The notes under the pieces: generated by a model
Told to the model about the DNA's origin: nothing
Seen by the model: only the letters and a program-made list of their open reading frames with translations
The model's database searches: none
Translations under genes and position numbers: made by a program
In this document: one piece after another, positions 48,401-61,765 of the stretch
Layout: each line of letters starts with the position of its first letter
Position numbering within the stretch: position 1 is the first letter of the stretch
Assembly (NCBI GenBank): GCA_003439945.1
Contig: QVRM01006054.1
Location: 1-64,000, forward strand
DNA length: 64,000 nt
Direction of reading: 5' to 3'
Source: Dermanyssus gallinae
Taxonomy: Eukaryota; Arthropoda; Arachnida; Mesostigmata; Dermanyssidae

Positions 48401-50634
48401 AGGCAGTGCTGTTATACATACCAGGTATGTACTATGTATTTGGTACATAAGAACTGTGGATTGGAACACTTAAGAGTTTTAAAAGAGAGAGAGAGGAAGA
48501 GAGAATAACGTAGAAAAAGCTGAGATTTGAGGTGTCACTGTGATAACAAAATTCGTCGTTTAAACAGAAACAACAACCTCAGTCCAGCAAATCTCAAGCT
48601 TTCGACAACTCCTGTGTGTGGCTGCTAGGCCAGGAACGGCCATTGATTGGGCGCACGGATGCTCTTCCCGTTCGATGAATCGTTTCCGCAGCCGGAGTTG
48701 TGAGTTGAACGGTCGTTGTCACGAACCCTCGTTTTCGACATCTTACTACGGTTCACACTGCTGCTAGTCGTAACTACAACAGCTTCATTAGCTATTTAGC
48801 TAGAAAAACTGCTTGTTTTGCTACTATTGGTGGTCCCGCTACTGTGTGCGCTGCTGCTTCTACGAACTACTGATACAAAGTCAGCAACGTAATTCGTTCA
48901 GCCTCGAGAAACACTGTCCGACGGAATCGAATCATAGAAAAAAAGCGACAAAGGCATGGGAGAGGGATGGGAGAGATGGGAGGGTGGGAGCTTCGTGACA
49001 ACCCTACGGCTGCGACTGTCCGGTGGTCCTTGTTCAGCGTCCCAAACGGCCAACGAGAACAGAACAGCGGGCCGAATGAGCAAACTAGCTGCTGTCCCTC
49101 GGTGGTGACGTTCTCCTGCGACACGTATTTAGCAGAGACATGTGGTGTACTCGCATTTCTTTTGTCTCTCCCAATTCGTCCCGCCTTGATTGTTATCTTG
49201 GCTTGTCTGGTCGTCGCATCTCGCCCAGTGGGGGCTGTCCGTATTTAAACTGTCCAACTGGCGTCAACAGGCTATCATCGTCTACCTATTTAACCTTGAG
49301 CGGATAGAGACGGCCAGCATTTGCACCCCCAACCCCACTTCCGCGCGCCCCTCAACTTCTCCGCAGTTCGGTTACGGTAAGTCAACTTGCTTTACACAAT
49401 GTCAGATGAAGAGGCATATCAGTAGGTAGTCTTACCTTCTCTCCGGCTAAACTTTGCTTTAACTACGGGCGCCTTTGGGGAGTTTCATTAAAAATGAATT
49501 TCTAAGGAGGTCGTTCTTAATTTTAGACCATTCTCCGGCCCTGCGGGCTTGGAATCAACGTTTTCAATATCTTCAATGCGCCGAGGGCCACTAAAGACGC
49601 CTGACCCGGCATAACCATTTACAGCTTATGCGGAAAATACTGTTTAGTAACACCAAACCGTTTGATCTAGCGGTCAGAGCAATTCGAATTGACCGGTGAT
49701 AGTTGTGAATCAGTTGCGATCGTATACATGCCTCACCTTTTCATCTTGCTTGTAGAAGCACCAGGAGTAACTTTGTTAGTGCATCTTACAGGATAAACAA
49801 AACATCTATGTGGAAACGGTATCCGCTGGGACCATATAATCGCAACCAACCTGATTTACAATTTTGCCTACAACACAAAACTAGTGGAAGTTTTGCACTG
49901 CTTTGAGTCCACGCAGATCTAAAGACCAGTTGTTTGTTATTGTTGTTGTTGTTTTGTCGTTGTTGTTATTGTTGTTGCCGTAGTTGTTTTCACTTTGTGA
50001 GGTAATTATTCTTGTTGCTAAACATTTGTTGAGCGTACAGACGTGTTCTACCTATGATACACAGTTGTACGGATATATTTGTTTCATGTTCATACGTTTC
50101 CCATATGCACCATCCAGAGGCCGCATTTATACTAAGTATTGCGGCTTTGCTTACGTTGAGGATGAGTCACCATGAGCCTCGCGGTATAGCAAGAGCTTCG
50201 CAATTGTCTACGAAGGTAAATTGCTCGGCATTTTGCGTTATTTAAACGGATTTCATTTCTCATACGCAAATGTGGCTTGCCCGGTCGAATATATGTATAT
50301 GGATAAAACGGTCAAATTTGTCTTCTCTACGGGATCATGCGCGTCGAAAGGCGTTGAAACGTGATGTATTGCACACGATAATACCTAGACACCTGGAACG
50401 CCGCATACGCGTGCTGTTGGCATATACGTGCATATATTGTTGATATTGGCTTGCCACCCAGAGAGGCAGGGCAAGAGGTGTGCCACGGGTCTTCATTGGC
50501 TGCGTGGATGCTGGCGAGCCGCTGGTGCGAGATGACCCCGTCGAAAACCAACCAAACCGGACCGGGGGGTACAGGTACCAGGCTGCGTTGCTTAAGTGGA
50601 ACAAACGGGTCATGCAGCTCCAGCATCAAAAGCA

Positions 50635-50638
<4 letters not shown>
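48401..50638. other. Unassigned DNA, one possible splice donor
   Basis: A cleaner, less repetitive stretch. A consensus donor (tacg/gtaagt at 49377) follows a CT/C-rich segment and AT-rich boxes near 49240 and 49286. This could be a 5' untranslated exon, but nothing confirms it. TTG runs lie near 49935-49985. Confidence 0.25.

Positions 50639-50708
<70 letters not shown>
50639..50708. repeat. (AT)n microsatellite
   Basis: About 35 AT units. Confidence 0.95.
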
Positions 50709-50711
<3 letters not shown>

Positions 50712-51148
50712 TTTACGTAATGCATTAGGCCTGCTGCATTCAGCTGCTGCTCAGCGACCAACAAGTTATAGCCACAGAGCAAATCCAAACGATATGGACT
50801 GGATGCGGTAACGTGTGAAACGACGCAAGCATACACGCGTCATGCGCCATCCGAATCTAATGAGGAAGCGTTACACACGTGAATAAGCTAATGAATAGTG
50901 TGTGCTCTATGATCCATAACATGACATATCCTGCTGACGATTCACGCTATCGGACACGACAGCCTGACCACGACGGCAGCACGGCATTCTATTAGCTCCT
51001 TCAGTCGGCGTACTTTCCTTACAGCATGTATCGCTTGCCATAAAGAGAAGGTCACTCCGGGGGGTTTGTCAATTGCATGCCGTTGTATGTTAACTAATGT
51101 TCAGTTAACAGCTTTGCATTGAAGTTGTTATTGGTAAATACCTGCGTT
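50709..51148. other. Unassigned DNA
   Basis: No motif recognised. Confidence 0.3.
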
Positions 51149-51150
51149 AA

Positions 51151-51219
<69 letters not shown>
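51149..51219. repeat. (TAA)n microsatellite
   Basis: About 23 TAA units with no LINE motif on either side. Confidence 0.95.
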
Positions 51220-52636
<1,417 letters not shown>

Positions 52637-52902
52637 CAGCCGGTCGCGATGTTGTTACTTACCAGAATTCTGTTTCTGATCAATCTAAAATTACGGCACT
52701 TGAACAAACATGTTGTACTGTTTCCAAAGTGAATTTCCATATCCTGATAGTATGTTTATGTGCAAAGTGAGGGTGTTTTACTTATACATTTTTTAAAGAT
52801 CCAGCCAAAACTTAGCAGTAGTGTTCATTGGACCGATTATTTTCCGAAAAACGACCACGACTTTAAAACTGAGATATACGTCTGCTTGCTTGACGTGACA
52901 AA

Positions 52903-53041
<139 letters not shown>

Positions 53042-53429
53042 CCAAAACACGTATTTGCCCACATAATAATTTAACTATCTATTGATAACAAAAAATTCAT
53101 AGTTGTACATAACATCTCAGACCCTGTCATAAATGTATTTCGTATCGGTATGCCTGCACCATAGCTTCTGAACAGACGATACAAAACTGGACCATGTTGA
53201 GAAATGCTTATAAACGCTACTCTGTGCTACCTTTATTCAAAACACACAGTTGACGTTTTGAAGTTGAACTTTTCGTTCTCGTTTTTTTTTTAAATGAGTG
53301 TCTGGGGATTCAACCTCGTTATGTACCGAGGGCAAACAGCAAAAGAGTATTCTTGAATGTCCGTTTTTTCGAGACAGGGCTGACGACAATGTCAGTAGAT
53401 CGTAATCTATCTTGTCTGGCGTTTTTCAA

Positions 53430-53970
53430 GAACGATGCCTGTCTCCTCCGTACACGATATTTTTTTCCTAGACATTCACAATTATCCTTTTATATTCGCT
53501 GACGACTTAATTCTTTATCCGGTCTGCGCGACTGATTGGCATGCTGTCCTGCGATTTGCGATCGATGGGATTGGGACCAGTGGTGTGTGGAAACTGGTAT
53601 GGCTCTCTCCCCTACCAAGTTTGTTATGATTGAGCATGGCACGCTTGACTTTAATTATGTTTCAAGTTTTTCACCATTCTCTGGCAGTACAGTACAATCG
53701 TTCATATATCATTGTCTAGGTTAACAATATCGTTGATACTTGACTGTTGTGACGTCGTTTCGATAAACGAGCAGTAAAACATGTGATAATGACCGATATT
53801 GCGCATCTCCTTAATTTCCTTTCAAGCATACAATGCGAGGGTTGCTGTGCGATGCGAATGTGGTTCGGATTGTATTATAGATTTGATTTCTGTGATAACA
53901 ATTTCCATTTTTCGCTGCAAAGGTTCATTACAAATGCCATGTTGCGATTTCCCCTAAATTATCTGTAGGC
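53430..53970 (+). pseudogene. Reverse-transcriptase fossil
   Basis: The plus strand reads YPFIFADDLILYPVC, an RT motif C (FADD), with a following AIDGI..W region and an LSP-type block. Later frames (FFHSLAVQ, ALQRFITNAMLRF) may be the thumb. Heavily broken. Motif C is the only strong evidence, so the clade is open. Confidence 0.4.
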
Positions 53971-53994
53971 GTCTAAGGTTTGTGTACTAAAGCG

Positions 53995-54270
53995 GTAATT
54001 GTCTAACCCTAAATCTTCTACTCATGTGCGTTTGCGGAATAATTCCAGTGCAAGCGTTGCCCATGCGTTCTTGGGCAAACCCAACGTGCGCTTTACGAAG
54101 CAAGCTCTTATCTTATCTATATTCTCTAAGATCTGACATTGTACAATAAGGGGCAATTGCGTGAAGACAATATTCATTGATAATATTAGCAGAGTCACAA
54201 GAAACGACTTCTATTCTCTGTACGTCTAGCCTGCTAACAGCTTATTTTATTGAGTTATTAAGTTGACTCG
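53995..54270 (-). pseudogene. Jockey-like LINE RT C-terminal fossil
   Basis: The minus strand reads AIAPYCTMSDLRE, KRTLGLPKNAWATLALELF across frames. It closely parallels AIAPFPTVSDLKRLD and KRVLGLPKNASATFVLELC in the element at 20756-21640, so it is another, older member of that family or a close relative. Confidence 0.6.
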
Positions 54271-55089
54271 CAGCCTGTCGCATATCAAATTATACGACAT
54301 TTATAGAAATATACGGCATATATACGGCACATATAGAGTTCAAAGTACTTCAAAGAGTGTATCTCTTCTCAAGCTTTTTCTTCCTTAAAATTGATAAAAA
54401 TCGGCATGTGCCATCCCTTTTTGATCATGGTGCAGACATAGATCGTTTTTTTAGGAATCTATGTTGGTCGCATGCTAAGTATGGGCCTACCGCGTCGCAT
54501 AGGCGTTCTATAACTCTTTAAAATTTTATAATTGACGTTTCACCCCACTTTTTGTAAGTTGGCTGCTGGAAACATACGTAAGTTCAAACCTTTATTTTAG
54601 CATCCACATCAACTAGTTAGGGCCTCGTCTCAACTTATTAACACCATCTTCCGTTGCTTTGTTGTGGAAAGCTATTGGTTTCCCAACGCTTTGAATTACT
54701 GCTCATTCTGGGAGCCCCGCCAGGTCAAATGCAAACAATTGGCAAAAGACTGGTTTGTTTGTGTTTGTCAATTACTATATTTACACTATTTGATAGAGAG
54801 ACCAGAAGTCTGCCCGTGCAGATCCTAACTTACATATTGCTTAGTACGGCTGCTTTTTATCTGCCTCTCGGCCAACTCTATCAGGGGAGTCTTAGAAAGA
54901 AGTAGAACAAATATGATGGCAGTTATCCTTATATATTTATTTTTTATTTTTATATGGGACCGTTTTCTTCGGACGGCAAATTTATTTAAGTTCAATAACT
55001 CTTTATTGAGCTTGAAATTTCCATTATTACATAAATTCAAACAATTATAACTATTCAGGTAATTTTGCAGAAAAGGCTATCGCCCGTGT

Positions 55090-55090
<1 letters not shown>
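54271..55090. other. Unassigned DNA
   Basis: No motif recognised. Confidence 0.3.

Positions 55091-55168
<78 letters not shown>
55091..55168. repeat. (AT)n microsatellite
   Basis: About 38 AT units. Confidence 0.95.
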
Positions 55169-55170
<2 letters not shown>

Positions 55171-56097
55171 TAACTACCAAACGAATAATTATCGTAGATT
55201 ATTCATGTCCTAGGAACATCATAAGGTGAGTAGTTAAAAACGTATATGTGTGCTACGCTTGTATAATGGGACATATCTCCGGACGATATCTGACGTCTGG
55301 TCTCCCAGACACAAATGCAATTGTGCAAACCAAGCGTATTCATTGCAGATATTTAAGCGTCTAAGCACGTCATACAGATATATTGTGTCATACTTTACAA
55401 ATATCTTTCAACCGAGAGGGCTTAGCACTTGCCGCTAGAACAAACAAAAAGAAGATCTTCGACACCAATCCTGTATCGTGCTCCTTTTTTCGCTCCCTAT
55501 TGTTCTCCATGCATTACACAAACCGATATATATTTAATGCGAATAACAATACCAACGTAACCTTAACGTATAGTTGGCATATTATGTACAGAACCTTTTC
55601 TTGCTGATGAGGCGCAACATGAGAAATGACAACGGAACAACGACATTAACGAATATCGTCATTCCCCCTGTCGGACTTCCTTTCGTCAGCCACTGTGAAT
55701 AACTAATTAGTTAGTAACAAACTAACGGAACCCGCCAACGGTTGAAAGAAGGAAGGTCAAGCGCTGCCCCTGGCCAGCGGCTCTGAAGCCACGATCCCGT
55801 CTCGACACGAAAAAAGCGCCACAACGACGTCCGACGGCAGGTTACGGCAGGTCAAATCATATCAGATCAGAACAGACGCTTCTTTCTTTCTCTTTTTCTT
55901 TTGTTTGAGTTCTTTTTATTACAGGCGAAGCTAAATGGTTACGTTAACGCGGTTTTAGTTGCTTCGAATACCGTCCCGGCCACATCCGTACATCTATCTA
56001 TTTACTCGTTCGTTCGACATCTGACCTTTTAACATCTTCTTCAGTAAAATCCTCAGATAAATGTGATTCTAGCAGCAACAATACTTGGTTTGTAGTA
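55169..56097. other. Unassigned DNA
   Basis: No motif recognised; a TTTCTTT-rich tract near 55875-55910. Confidence 0.3.
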
Positions 56098-56135
56098 GTA
56101 GTAATAGTAGTTGTTATGGTAGTAGTAGTAAAAGG
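56098..56135. repeat. (TAG)n-rich target sequence
   Basis: Imperfect TAG/GTA repeats ending in agtagtaaaagg (56124-56135), the word that recurs after each of the two following SINEs. Confidence 0.75.
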
Positions 56136-56320
56136 TCGTCGAGCCCGGTGGCGTAGTGGATTAAGTCTCCGCCTCGCAACCGGAGGAGACACATAGGTGC
56201 GCGGGTTCGAACCCCACCGTTGCACATTTGTATTTATGGGGGTCCGTCTATGAAGCAATGTGAAAAACAGTTCCGTGGACGTTAAATCTTGGCTGAGGGT
56301 CAGCCCGAAATCTTTACTTT
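56136..56320 (+). repeat. tRNA-derived SINE (family 1), full copy
   Basis: It starts with a tRNA-like head: A box tggcgtagtgg (56149-56159) and B box ggttcgaaccc (56204-56214), spaced as in tRNA genes, so RNA polymerase III could transcribe it. The unrelated body ends with the hairpin ggctgagggtcagcc (56291-56305). It has no coding capacity and would depend on a LINE for mobility. agtagtaaaagg flanks both sides. Confidence 0.85.
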
Positions 56321-56332
56321 AGTAGTAAAAGG

Positions 56333-56476
56333 TCGAGCCCGGTGGCGTGGTGGATTGAGTCTCCGCCTCGCAACCGGAGGAGACACATAGGTGCGCGGGT
56401 TCGAACCCCACAACTGTGAAAAACAGTTCCGTGGACGTTAAATCTTGGCTGAGGGTCAGCCCGAAAACTTTATAGT
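56333..56476 (+). repeat. tRNA-derived SINE (family 1), second copy with internal deletion
   Basis: Same head, B box and 3' hairpin as the copy at 56136, but about 42 bp after the B box are missing. It is bordered again by agtagtaaaagg (56321-56332 and 56477-56488). The internal deletion argues against a simple recent tandem duplication. Confidence 0.85.
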
Positions 56477-56486
56477 AGTAGTAAAA

Positions 56487-58320
56487 GGCGGGGCGGAGGC
56501 AGCTGCACATGCAGCAAGAGCCTTCGTCCAATCAAGCCCGCCCCGAACGGGACTCTTGAAGTTGGATTTTCGCAATGCATTCAATACTATTCGAAGGGAT
56601 CATATACTTCGTGCAGTTCGTAATGCAGTACCGAAAATCTTCAACTTAGTGAATCACGCATACAGAGAGTCATCCGTCCTGTTGTTTGGGGCCCACACGT
56701 TGTCCTCGGCATCAGGTATACAGCAGGGAGACCCCTTGGGGCCGGCTCTATTTAGCCTGGGTATCCGTGAGCTGGTCAACTCAATACAAGTGCCTTTTAA
56801 CGTCTGGTACCTCGACGCTGGCACACTTGGTGGACCGATGGAGGACTTACTGTAGGAAGTGCGCAGAATTCTTGCTTTTGAGACAGCCTGGTGTTAAACA
56901 CAGCCAAATGCGAGGTGTTCGCGCCGGAGACAGACCTGGACGACCCCACATTGAGTGCCTTACTTGCGTTACTACCGGGGTGTAGAGTCGTGTCTGAACA
57001 CGAAGTTACGCTCCTTGGCGCATCGCTCCTACCATCTGCACTGTCGAGTCTACTCGACCCCATGATGGACAGATTGTGGGCGATGCAAGAACGTCTGCCT
57101 CTGGTCGGAGCCCACCAAGGGCTTTACCTACTCCGCTCGTCGTTCTCCGCGTGTCGCATCGTACATATCATACGATCCATAGACTGTTCGGGTACATTCA
57201 ACCAGCTTCTCCAACCATTCGACGACCAGGTGGTGGAGGCCCTCGAGACGGTTTTGGGTCTGAACTTACGACCACGAGAGGTGCGCCAGGCGGCTCTCCC
57301 CACCTCCATGGGCGGTCTTGGTCTTCCCTCGGCCCGCTCCTTGGCAGGCCCTGCCGTGGCCGCCTCGATGCCCGCTACTTCGGGTCATGTCCAACGCCTG
57401 CTCCCGCCGGGGGCTTGGGCATTGTTTGAGGCAACTCGGGACGCTATAGCGGCTGGACTCCAAGCTTCATCACCTGATATGAATAGACTTGCCTGCCAGA
57501 GGGCCTGGGACGAGAAGGTACACGAATCTTCGCTTACTGAGTTGCTTGAAGAATGCGGTGACGACCAGGATAAAGCGCGCCTCCTTGCCGTCGCTCGCCC
57601 AGGAGCGAGCCACTGACTACACGCACTCCCCGCTGACTCATTGGGTACCCGCCTTAACGACCAATCCACCCGGACCTGCGTTGACCTGAGACTGAGAGCT
57701 GATTTGGTAGAGCCACACAGATGCACTTGTGGCGAGCCTGTCGGACGCCTGGCCAGACACGGCCTGTCTTGCGCTCACTCGGCGGGCCGGCGCCCACGTC
57801 ACACCGCTCTGAATGACATTCTTGCAAGGTCGTTGCGAAAGGCCGGAATCCCTTGCGTCCTGGAACCGCCTGGTCCTTCTAGAGACGATGGCAAGCGGCC
57901 CTACGGCTTGACTTTGATACCTTTTTACAAGGGTCGTTTCCTGGTGTGGGATGCGACGGAGATTGACTCTCTGACCCCCTTCCTTGTCGGTCCCGGCGCT
58001 TCTCGCCCAGGAACTGCCGCTTCCCGCGCCGAGACATCAAAGATCAGAAAGTATGCGAACTTAGGCCGGACGTACCACTTTTCGCCCTTCGCATTGGAGA
58101 CGCTGGGTGGCCCTGGGCCCCTCACAACCACGCTAATTTCCCAGGTTGGCGACGCTTTACAGCAGGCTACGATGGACAAGAGGGCGAGCACTTTCTTCTG
58201 CCAACGGCTTTCCCTAGAGATTCAGAGGCTAACGCGATTTCGGTGCTCGGAACTATGAAAGACTGGATGGACCCGCGTTTTCGCGTCAGGGGTCGGGCAA
58301 GGGAGAGAGGGTTTTAGATG
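56487..58320 (+). pseudogene. RLE-type LINE, 5'-truncated
   Basis: The plus strand encodes GGAEAAAHAARAF, LDFRNAFNTIRRDHI (RT motif A), SASGIQQGDPLGPALF (motif B) and WYLDAGTLGG (motif C, normally YLDD, second Asp lost). A long connection region follows (56891-57616), then a finger CTCGEPVGRLARHGLSC (C-x-C-x9-H-x3-C), GKRPYG..WDATEID and a conserved end (PFALETLGG, RLSLEIQR). The last part has the PD..D spacing of restriction-like endonucleases, as in R2-type LINEs, but Asp in PD is replaced by Tyr. Frameshifts lie near 56860 and 57610. Three defects leave it inactive. I recognise the family type but cannot name the clade. Confidence 0.82.
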
Positions 58321-58795
58321 TTTATATTTATGTTAGTTAACTAAATATATGTATATATATATATCATTATCGTCGGGCTGGGTAAATGCGTTTTTTATGG
58401 ACAACTAAATATTTATTAAACTCTTAAGGAGATGTGAACAGCTCTTCCCCAGTAAACGTAATGACAAATGATATCATCCCTGATCGACCGTCTGAACAAG
58501 GTGCCAAGCACCGCCGTAGCGTTACCACGTAGTACAACTATTGCCCGCGCGTTCCTTGACTAACCTGAGACAATTGCATACCATAGCAATAACTCTCTTA
58601 ATAATTTTAAGTGGACCCCTAGAGTCGTAAAGGCAGGAGGTCGAACAAAGTTGCACAGAACTGCATAATTTCGATATTTATTTCTCTCTCGGCTGTTGCG
58701 AAACAGCATAACCAGCCTGGGCAGCGCCGTGACTGACCATCGAAGGTGCTAGAAGGTTATTCGCGGTAGCGTCCCAGACGAATGTCCTGGCACCC
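58321..58795. other. Unassigned DNA
   Basis: Short TA run near 58350-58362. No motif recognised. Confidence 0.3.
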
Positions 58796-59160
58796 TCAAG
58801 GGTTGGGTAGGGTCATTCCGTCAGGTCGAGGGGAGTCGTTTGTGTACAAACTTGCAGGTTTGAGAACACAAGTGTAACCAGAAGACCTTAGAGCGTGGGT
58901 CAGGGTATCATTTAGAGCAGCGTGTCTCGTCCTACAGCCTAAGCTGCAGATGCAAGGTGAGCCATGGTGAACTAGTGGCGACCTTCTCGCCACAGGTGCA
59001 TTCATGATTCTCGACTAGTGGAATTCCAAGGTGAAGACCAACGCAGGTCCTGATGACAAAGTCTTCTAAGAGGATTCCAAACGGGATCACTTGGTAGAGC
59101 ATTGAGCCATGCACCAAGTGTATTTGTGTTACGTCAAAGGGTTGTAAAATAACCATCAAT
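58796..59160 (-). pseudogene. RLE-type LINE, finger and endonuclease fossil
   Basis: The minus strand reads TCVGLHLGIPLVENHECTCG (finger start), then in another frame RTRHAALNDTLTHALRSSGY and SPRPDGMTL. This parallels CVDLRLRADLVEPHRCTCG, RPRHTALNDILARSLRKAGI and KRPYGLTL of the neighbouring element, but the catalytic PD is kept. It is in the opposite orientation and ends right after this motif. Confidence 0.7.
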
Positions 59161-59780
59161 CTGACGATTTGCTACGGACTAAGCCGCCGGACATACCACA
59201 GCGTGGAATTTATCACATTCGCTCCAGCACTGTCATTATCGACATTTATCCTGGCTCATTAAAGCCCTTCACATTGTCCAGAACGTGATGCAATCCGTGG
59301 GCTGCAGAGGCCGTAGTTAAATCTTGATATTTTACCCCCGCTAGCCCGCCTTTCAGTGCTCCTCATTGTTACTGCCCCATAAATCCCTATGCTGTTACTC
59401 ACTTGTTTCGTTGGCCAGTTTAGCACATAAACCTCAAGTGCGCACGTTTTCGTCAGATTCTATCGTTCTTGCAGATTCTCCATCAGTGGCTGGCGACTTT
59501 AGAGCAAGTGGACAACTTATTCCTGCATATACTTGGTAGCGAAAGAACCCTCTTTAGAACAAAAAGCATCCCCGCGTCAATTAAACGCAAATTGTCTACT
59601 CCCAGCGTATCCCATATTAGTAAAATACCATATGATACCACTACCGGAGATAGGGGCTATCTGTGTCCCGAAAACAGCGACTTCTGCATAAATCGAAAGC
59701 ATATGTACTCTTTGGTTGTGTGTTTAAAAACTGCTGCCGCTTGTTGACGAGGTAATGCCTAGGTACGTAAAATTCATTAC

Positions 59781-59783
<3 letters not shown>
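59161..59783. other. Unassigned DNA
   Basis: No motif recognised. Confidence 0.3.

Positions 59784-59872
<89 letters not shown>
59784..59872. repeat. (TA)n microsatellite
   Basis: About 44 TA units with one slip (att). Confidence 0.95.
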
Positions 59873-60259
59873 GTTGATTGTATATATAAAAATATTTTAA
59901 TTGTTACAAACATTCTTCCGAGTGTCGAAATTAATACACTCATGCATATGTCTCACGTTATCGACGGCGTCGATGACATAAGAGGCGAATGGGCGCGCAC
60001 ACAAACAATTATACTTGAGCAGTTCTTGTAAGTGTATTGGTGTAGCAGATTGGCCATCGTCGTGATCTGCGGCGGTGGCAGCTGCAACAACGGCGTCAAT
60101 CATAAGTGCTTCAACTTAGTTCAGCCGAAGATAGTCATGCCCCTGCTGTCGAACTGAACGTCAGTTAAACCGCCCCCAGCCAATCGGCCTGTCCAGCAAA
60201 CAAGTGATGTCGTCAAGGGATGATCGATAAGACGCATTGCATGGCATGCGAGAGCGGTA
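59873..60259. other. Unassigned DNA
   Basis: No motif recognised. Confidence 0.3.
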
Positions 60260-60425
60260 GCGGCGACAACAACAACAACAGAGGCAACAAACACAACAAT
60301 AACATCGGCAACGACAGACCGGCAACCACAACGATGACCACGGACGAACAGCAGCAGCAGCAGCAGCAACAACAACATCGACCATCAAAACAACAACAAC
60401 AGCAACAACAACAACAACAAGCAAT
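60260..60425. repeat. (CAA)n/(CAG)n microsatellite cluster
   Basis: CAA and CAG runs (60265-60300, 60349-60375, 60390-60421). A plus-strand frame of 132 codons with Gln runs spans it. A real poly-Gln protein cannot be excluded, but nothing outside the repeats supports one. Confidence 0.85.
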
Positions 60426-61017
60426 AGATGCAGCTGTGCCAGTTTCAGTAGAAATACAGACGTCAACGGCCACGACACCGCTGAAAACGACTTTATATGC
60501 CGTTATAGTGCTAACAGTACACGCGCCGAGTGCCAAACAGGCAGTAGTAGACAGACAGACTGGCAGGCCTTATCGAAGTAGAAGTCATATGAGTCGTAGT
60601 AATAATACAACATCGTAGAACGTCAATGACATGTCGCAGTCAGTCATGGTCATTGGAGAACATTGCTGCGATGGTTGTTGTTGATGATATTGTTGTTGTT
60701 ATTGCTGCTGCTGCTGTTGCTGCTACCGCCGATGCGATTGGATTCGCTTGGACGTCATGACTGTTGTCGTCTTCTTCGTCATGGTTATTATGGTCTTTCT
60801 ATTACTACTGCTACTACTACTATCACTATCCTCACAATTTTCGTGTCCATCTTCATCTCTATCCTTCTCTCTATCTCTTTTCGCTTTTTCTTCTTTTTAC
60901 TTTTCTTCGTTTTTTTTCCCTTTCTCTATTTTGCCTCCACTGTTCCTTCCTTTGATCTTTCGTCGGCTTTCTTTCCCTGTTTCTTTCTTCTTCACCTTTA
61001 CCGTCACCAATCACATC
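60426..61017. other. Unassigned DNA, TTC/TCT-rich in part
   Basis: Pyrimidine-rich tracts from 60840 to 61010. Leu/Phe/Ser-rich frames are low complexity. Confidence 0.35.
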
Positions 61018-61125
61018 TTCATCATCATCATCATCACCACCACCACCACCACTGCCACCAGCATCACCATCATCATTATTATTATTGTCATCATCATCAT
61101 CCTAATCATCATCGTCATGTCATGT
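61018..61125. repeat. (CAT)n/(CAC)n/(ATT)n compound microsatellite
   Basis: CAT, then CAC, then CAT/ATT triplets in succession. Confidence 0.9.
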
Positions 61126-61494
61126 TTCGGCCTTCACTGGCAGCGGTCACCATGATTTGACTTGAAAACGAAGATGATGCGTCAGGGCCCCCCTCCAGGT
61201 GCCGCCGCCGCGTCAGCTCCGCCAGCGGCTTCGGCTTAGTTAGCCAACATAGTTAAGCGCAACACGCCGCTCCGCGGAACAACAGCTCTGGACCCCGACT
61301 CTGGCACCGGTCCAATGCCCGCCGAAGAAGTGGTGATGACCGGATGTCAAAGGTCGGCCCGCGCAGCGTCAGACAGACGACACACAGACGGACAGACAAA
61401 CGGACAAACAGATGAGGCTCTTGTCAAGTCAATTCGAATACGTCATAGTCGTAGTTGGGGTCGTTGTCGCCGTCATGACCAACAGCATCATCCT

Positions 61495-61765
61495 CGTGTT
61501 TACCATCATCACCATCGTCATCACCCCCAATCGTCGTCATCACCCCCAATCATCACCGGCCCCCCAACACCATCATCACCCCCAATCATCACCGGCCCCC
61601 CAACACCATCATCACCTCCACCAGCACAACCACCATGATCATCGCGACTGACTACCAACATCATCATCACTGCTACCAAAACAAGCATCATCATCGTCAA
61701 CATCTCCCACCAGATCACCATCATCATCATGATCACCTCCCCCCCCCCCCCCCCGCATTATCATC
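61495..61765. repeat. CAT-rich minisatellite with 36-bp units, ending in a C-run
   Basis: cccccaatcatcaccggccc begins at 61543 and 61579 (36-bp period) within CAT-rich sequence. A run of about 16 C lies near 61740-61754. Confidence 0.88.

Noticed and set aside
49376..49382. 5' untranslated exon with splice donor at 49377
   Set aside because: A donor consensus alone is common by chance; no coding exon, clear promoter or acceptor seen.
54654..54905. 83-codon frame with Leu-rich segments that might be membrane-spanning
   Set aside because: No initiation or family signal; short open frames of this size are common in the window.
56141..56215. A tRNA gene at the A and B boxes
   Set aside because: The cloverleaf acceptor end is not present, and the same sequence recurs with an unrelated body; it is a SINE head.
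60220..60618. 132-codon poly-Gln frame
   Set aside because: The Gln runs coincide with CAA/CAG microsatellites, and the rest has no motif or start context. Similar arrays across the window give comparable frames by chance.
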